The translations under genes were made by a program, and so were the position numbers. The notes beneath the pieces were generated by a model that did no database searches, was not told where the DNA came from, and saw only the letters and a program-made list of their open reading frames with translations. From Thalassovita taeanensis (GTDB lineage Bacteria > Pseudomonadota > Alphaproteobacteria > Rhodobacterales > Rhodobacteraceae): DNA of 64,000 bases. The stretch covers positions 1 through 64,000 of the forward strand of contig NZ_FOEP01000001.1 in assembly GCF_900110775.1 (NCBI RefSeq). The letters are read 5' to 3'. Positions 62,217 to 64,000 of this stretch are shown here, piece after piece (the stretch's first letter is position 1; each line of letters begins with the position of its first letter).

Positions 62217-62672
62217 CTAGCGCCGTGCCGACCGATTGAGCGCAACCGTTCCCAACACATGGTCGCTTAGCCCCTGTGCACGGGCCGTGGTCATCATCAG
62301 AACGATTGAAATCACTTGAAAAACCGGAACCGCAAAAGACATCGTCAGCCCCAGCGTATGCAACGCGGCCATTGGCAAGTCAAAGCGCGCGCCAGTGGCC
62401 GTGCGAAACTCGATCGCAGTCAGGCGCATCCCCAACGTGGCCGAACCATTGGCCAGTGTGATGACACGGTATGCAAAACCGACACAAAGCAGAAGAAACG
62501 GAAAGAAAAATACCCCGGTAAAGGCGGTAAATGGCAGGATGGCCACACAGATCGCTGCGATCAGAACGGTGTCAACGACCCAAGCGATCAGCCGCTTCAA
62601 CGGCACATCGGCATAGAATTCCGGTTGGGTATCAGGGTCGGGCAAGGCCCAGTTGAAGTCAGTCATATCCAT
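62217..62672 (-). CDS. RDD family membrane protein
   Basis: The 151-residue protein has the RDD pattern: conserved arginine and aspartate in LKRLIAWVVDTVLIA and a later ATLGMRLTAIEF, with three or four membrane segments (AICVAILPFTAFTGVFFFPF, LGLTMSFAVPVFQVISIVLMM). Some RDD proteins exchange sodium for protons; the role here is unknown. It is downstream of the DUF2852 gene on the same strand. Confidence 0.88.
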   Translation of the reverse strand: MDMTDFNWALPDPDTQPEFYADVPLKRLIAWVVDTVLIAAICVAILPFTAFTGVFFFPFLLLCVGFAYRVITLANGSATLGMRLTAIEFRTATGARFDLPMAALHTLGLTMSFAVPVFQVISIVLMMTTARAQGLSDHVLGTVALNRSARR

Positions 62673-62688
62673 TGTCCGTCAAAGGGGA

Positions 62689-62713
62689 ACCGGCCCGGTA
62701 CATCCGGGCCGGT
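62689..62713. other. Perfect hairpin between the DUF2852 and RDD genes
   Basis: ACCGGCCCGG (62689-62698) and CCGGGCCGGT (62704-62713) form a 10-bp stem with a 5-base loop. On the minus strand it is followed by CCCCTTTGAC, a weak terminator at best. Confidence 0.5.
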
Positions 62714-62728
62714 GGTCCTGATCCGTGA

Positions 62729-63151
62729 TCAGGCGTCTTCGTCTTCGCGTTCATGCGCGGCGGTTTTGGCACGATCATCCATGAACTGGTCGAACTCGGC
62801 CTTGTCCTTGGCTTCGCGCAAGCGCTGCAGGAAGGCTTCAAAGTTTTCCTGTTCGTCTTCCAAACGGCGCAGCGTATCGGCCTTATAGGCGTCAAAGGCC
62901 GAGTTGCCGCTGGATTTCATCACTTTGAAGCCATGGCGGGCGCGGTGTGTGCAGTGGTGTTTGCTGAACATTTTCTTGCTCCAGATCATATAAAAGAGGA
63001 TGGCCAGACCAACAGGCCAGACAAAGATAAAGCCCAGAACCATCGCGGCGATCCACGCCCCTTTGCCTTTGCTGTCCAGCCAGGCTTCGGTACGAGTGAA
63101 CCACCCCATGCGGGCAGCGGTGGGCGAGGAATAGGCGGCGGCGGGTGTCAT
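62729..63151 (-). CDS. DUF2852 domain membrane protein
   Basis: The 140-residue protein has one strong membrane segment (GAWIAAMVLGFIFVWPVGLAILFYMIW) followed by a charged, probably coiled-coil C-terminal half (DTLRRLEDEQENFEAFLQRLREAKDKAEFDQFMDDR). Both parts match DUF2852, common in Rhodobacterales and rhizobia and of unknown function. Its upstream region holds two nearly identical 19-bp operator-like sequences. Confidence 0.85.
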   Translation of the reverse strand: MTPAAAYSSPTAARMGWFTRTEAWLDSKGKGAWIAAMVLGFIFVWPVGLAILFYMIWSKKMFSKHHCTHRARHGFKVMKSSGNSAFDAYKADTLRRLEDEQENFEAFLQRLREAKDKAEFDQFMDDRAKTAAHEREDEDA

Positions 63152-63175
63152 GCAAGCTCTCCATCGTTGCGTTAA

Positions 63176-63194
63176 ATGTGAATGTCTTTCACAT
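63176..63194. promoter_or_regulatory. Operator-like dyad ATGTGAA-N5-TTCACAT (copy 1) upstream of the DUF2852 gene
   Basis: The arms are perfect over 7 bp with a 5-base centre, 25 bp before the DUF2852 start. A second copy differing at two positions is 58 bp further upstream. The regulator is unknown. Confidence 0.6.
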
Positions 63195-63203
63195 CGAATA
63201 GAT

Positions 63204-63233
63204 TGGGGTTCGCGCGGCTTTGCACAAGAGGGT
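63204..63233 (-). promoter_or_regulatory. Possible heat-shock-type promoter of the DUF2852 gene
   Basis: Between the two dyads the minus strand reads CTTGTG, 14 bases, CCCCAATCTA, resembling an RpoH promoter (CTTGAA and CCCCATnT). The -10 carries an extra base, so the match is tentative. Confidence 0.3.
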
Positions 63234-63252
63234 ATGTGAATGTTTTTTACAT
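63234..63252. promoter_or_regulatory. Operator-like sequence, copy 2 (ATGTGAATGTTTTTTACAT)
   Basis: It is identical to copy 1 at 17 of 19 positions, in the same orientation, 58 bp start to start. The two copies flank the candidate promoter, which suits a repressor that bridges or blocks both sides. Confidence 0.6.
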
Positions 63253-63261
63253 TATGTCAAA

Positions 63262-63729
63262 TCAGGACGTAAAATCAGATGTTTGCGCGCCAGTTAGCTG
63301 CGCAAGTTTTTCCGACTCCAGCTCGAAAATATGGTGCGGCGTGCCTGCGGCGGCCCAGATCGTTGGAAACTCCAACAGTTTTGGGTCCAGGAATGCCCGT
63401 ATCGGGGTCAAGTGCCCGACCGGAGACACCCCACCGATGGCAAAGCCGGTCTGCGCCCGGATTAGCGCGGCATCTGCCTTGCCCAATGGCTCGTCGGCCA
63501 GCGCGCTGGCTTTGGCCGGGTCCACCTGATTGCCGCCTGCGGTCAAAAACAGGATCGCCTTGCCGCTGTTTTCGCCACGAAAAATGATCGACTTGACGAT
63601 CTGATCCAGCGCACAGCCCGCCGCCTCGGCCGCCTGTTTGGCGGTGCGGGCCAGACCCAGTTCGCGGATTTCGGTTGTGATGCCAGCCGCTTCAAGCGCT
63701 GTCATCACGCGTTTCATACTTTTGCTCAT
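63262..63729 (-). CDS. YbaK/EbsC-family aminoacyl-tRNA deacylase
   Basis: The 155-residue protein has the family features TAKQAAEAAGCALDQIVKSIIFRG, the substrate lysine region KSIIF, FLTAGGNQVDPAK, and GFAIGGVSPVGHLTPIRAFLD. Members hydrolyse mischarged tRNAs such as Cys-tRNA-Pro or Ala-tRNA-Pro; the specificity here is not clear. The ATG at 63729 gives the standard N terminus MSKSMKRVMTAL. It is divergent from glnE. Confidence 0.9.
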   Translation of the reverse strand: MSKSMKRVMTALEAAGITTEIRELGLARTAKQAAEAAGCALDQIVKSIIFRGENSGKAILFLTAGGNQVDPAKASALADEPLGKADAALIRAQTGFAIGGVSPVGHLTPIRAFLDPKLLEFPTIWAAAGTPHHIFELESEKLAQLTGAQTSDFTS

Positions 63730-63810
63730 GGCGATCTCTCCTACGTTGGTCGGAGTATTCGCAATCTGGACCCCATTGACCAGCCCCCGGCGGCACCGCA
63801 TCTTGCGCTC

Positions 63811-64000
63811 ATGACATTCGCATCGCAAATCACCCGCTTGCCGCATCCGTTTGACCCCGACCGCGGCGCCGAGGCGCTGGCCGTTTTGCCGGGGCTTGAG
63901 GGCGATCTGGCGGCGCTAGTCACCGGCGCAGGCGGATGCAGCCCCTATCTGAAATCCCTGATCGAGAAAGAGGCTGATTGGCTGACGGGGGCGTTTGATG
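63811..64000 (+). CDS. glnE: Glutamine synthetase adenylyltransferase/deadenylyltransferase GlnE (N-terminal fragment)
   Basis: Only the first 63 codons are present. MTFASQITRLPHPFDPDRG ... GAGGCSPYLKSLIEKEADWL resembles the N terminus of alphaproteobacterial GlnE, where a G-G-xSPYL segment precedes the first nucleotidyltransferase domain. The catalytic domains lie outside the window, so the call rests on this short match. Confidence 0.65.
   Translation, partial: MTFASQITRLPHPFDPDRGAEALAVLPGLEGDLAALVTGAGGCSPYLKSLIEKEADWLTGAFD

Noticed and set aside
63176-63194. Reading the duplicated dyad as a CRP site (TGTGA-N6-TCACA) or a PpsR site (TGT-N12-ACA).
   Set aside because: The spacings are N7 and N11, one base off for each, in both copies.

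Overview
The window (64 kb, high GC, dense short-spaced operons) reads as chromosomal DNA of an alphaproteobacterium of the order Rhodobacterales, Roseobacter-like. The signs are a 407-residue 5-aminolevulinate synthase close to Rhodobacter HemA, a PutR/PutA pair, HemP, TRAP transporters including a TakP-type system, NasST-regulated nitrate assimilation, and DUF2852/RDD/GlnE neighbours typical of that group. No insertion sequence, prophage, integrase, CRISPR array, rRNA or replication origin was seen.

Layout. 1-0.3 kb: tail of a molybdenum-hydroxylase FAD subunit. 0.3-4.4 kb: divergent putR/putA (proline catabolism). 4.7-7.8 kb: a first TRAP transporter. 7.9-8.3 kb: hemP with a translationally coupled microprotein. 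8.5-11.7 kb: mnmH and a selD fusion, tail to tail (selenium use in tRNA). 11.9-25.0 kb: one long minus-strand nitrate assimilation block, nasT-nasS-[leader attenuator]-nrtA-nrtB-nrtCD-nirB-nirD-nasA-cysG, which takes nitrate from uptake to ammonium and makes the siroheme that NirB needs. 25.2-28.8 kb: MarR regulator divergent from a 3-hydroxybenzoate/gentisate operon. 28.9-33.2 kb: GT29-like sialyltransferase homologue, pirin, two tandem tRNA-Asp genes, a small membrane protein, a sulfotransferase-like protein and a family 2 glycosyltransferase.

33.3-50 kb is mostly housekeeping: M20 peptidase, hemA (with an FNR box and TTG start), a RodZ-like protein, ispG, a periplasmic protease plus two DsbA-like proteins, an aminotransferase, an amiC-type amidase, PBP1A, prfB, an amidase and a DUF2189 membrane protein. 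50.1-52.7 kb: ilvI-ilvH preceded by a classical leader-peptide attenuator (MTNLVVIVVGQWRMGR). 52.8-56.5 kb: a secreted protein of unknown function and a Cache-domain histidine kinase/NarL-type regulator pair, divergent from a TakP-type TRAP operon (56.7-61.2 kb) whose large permease is about 784 residues. 61.3-64 kb: bpt, RDD and DUF2852 membrane proteins, a YbaK-type deacylase and the start of glnE.

The richest signals are regulatory RNAs and operators: the nas leader with an ANTAR-type hexaloop hairpin, the ilv attenuator, a duplicated 19-bp operator-like sequence upstream of the DUF2852 gene, and dyads in the putR/putA, MarR/gentisate and kinase/takP divergent regions. At protein level the notable cases are a fused NrtC/D ATPase with one degenerate composite ATP site, the oxidoreductase-SelD fusion, the GT29 homologue and the oversized TRAP permease. 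All assignments come from reading the sequence and from recalled family features; no database search was run.
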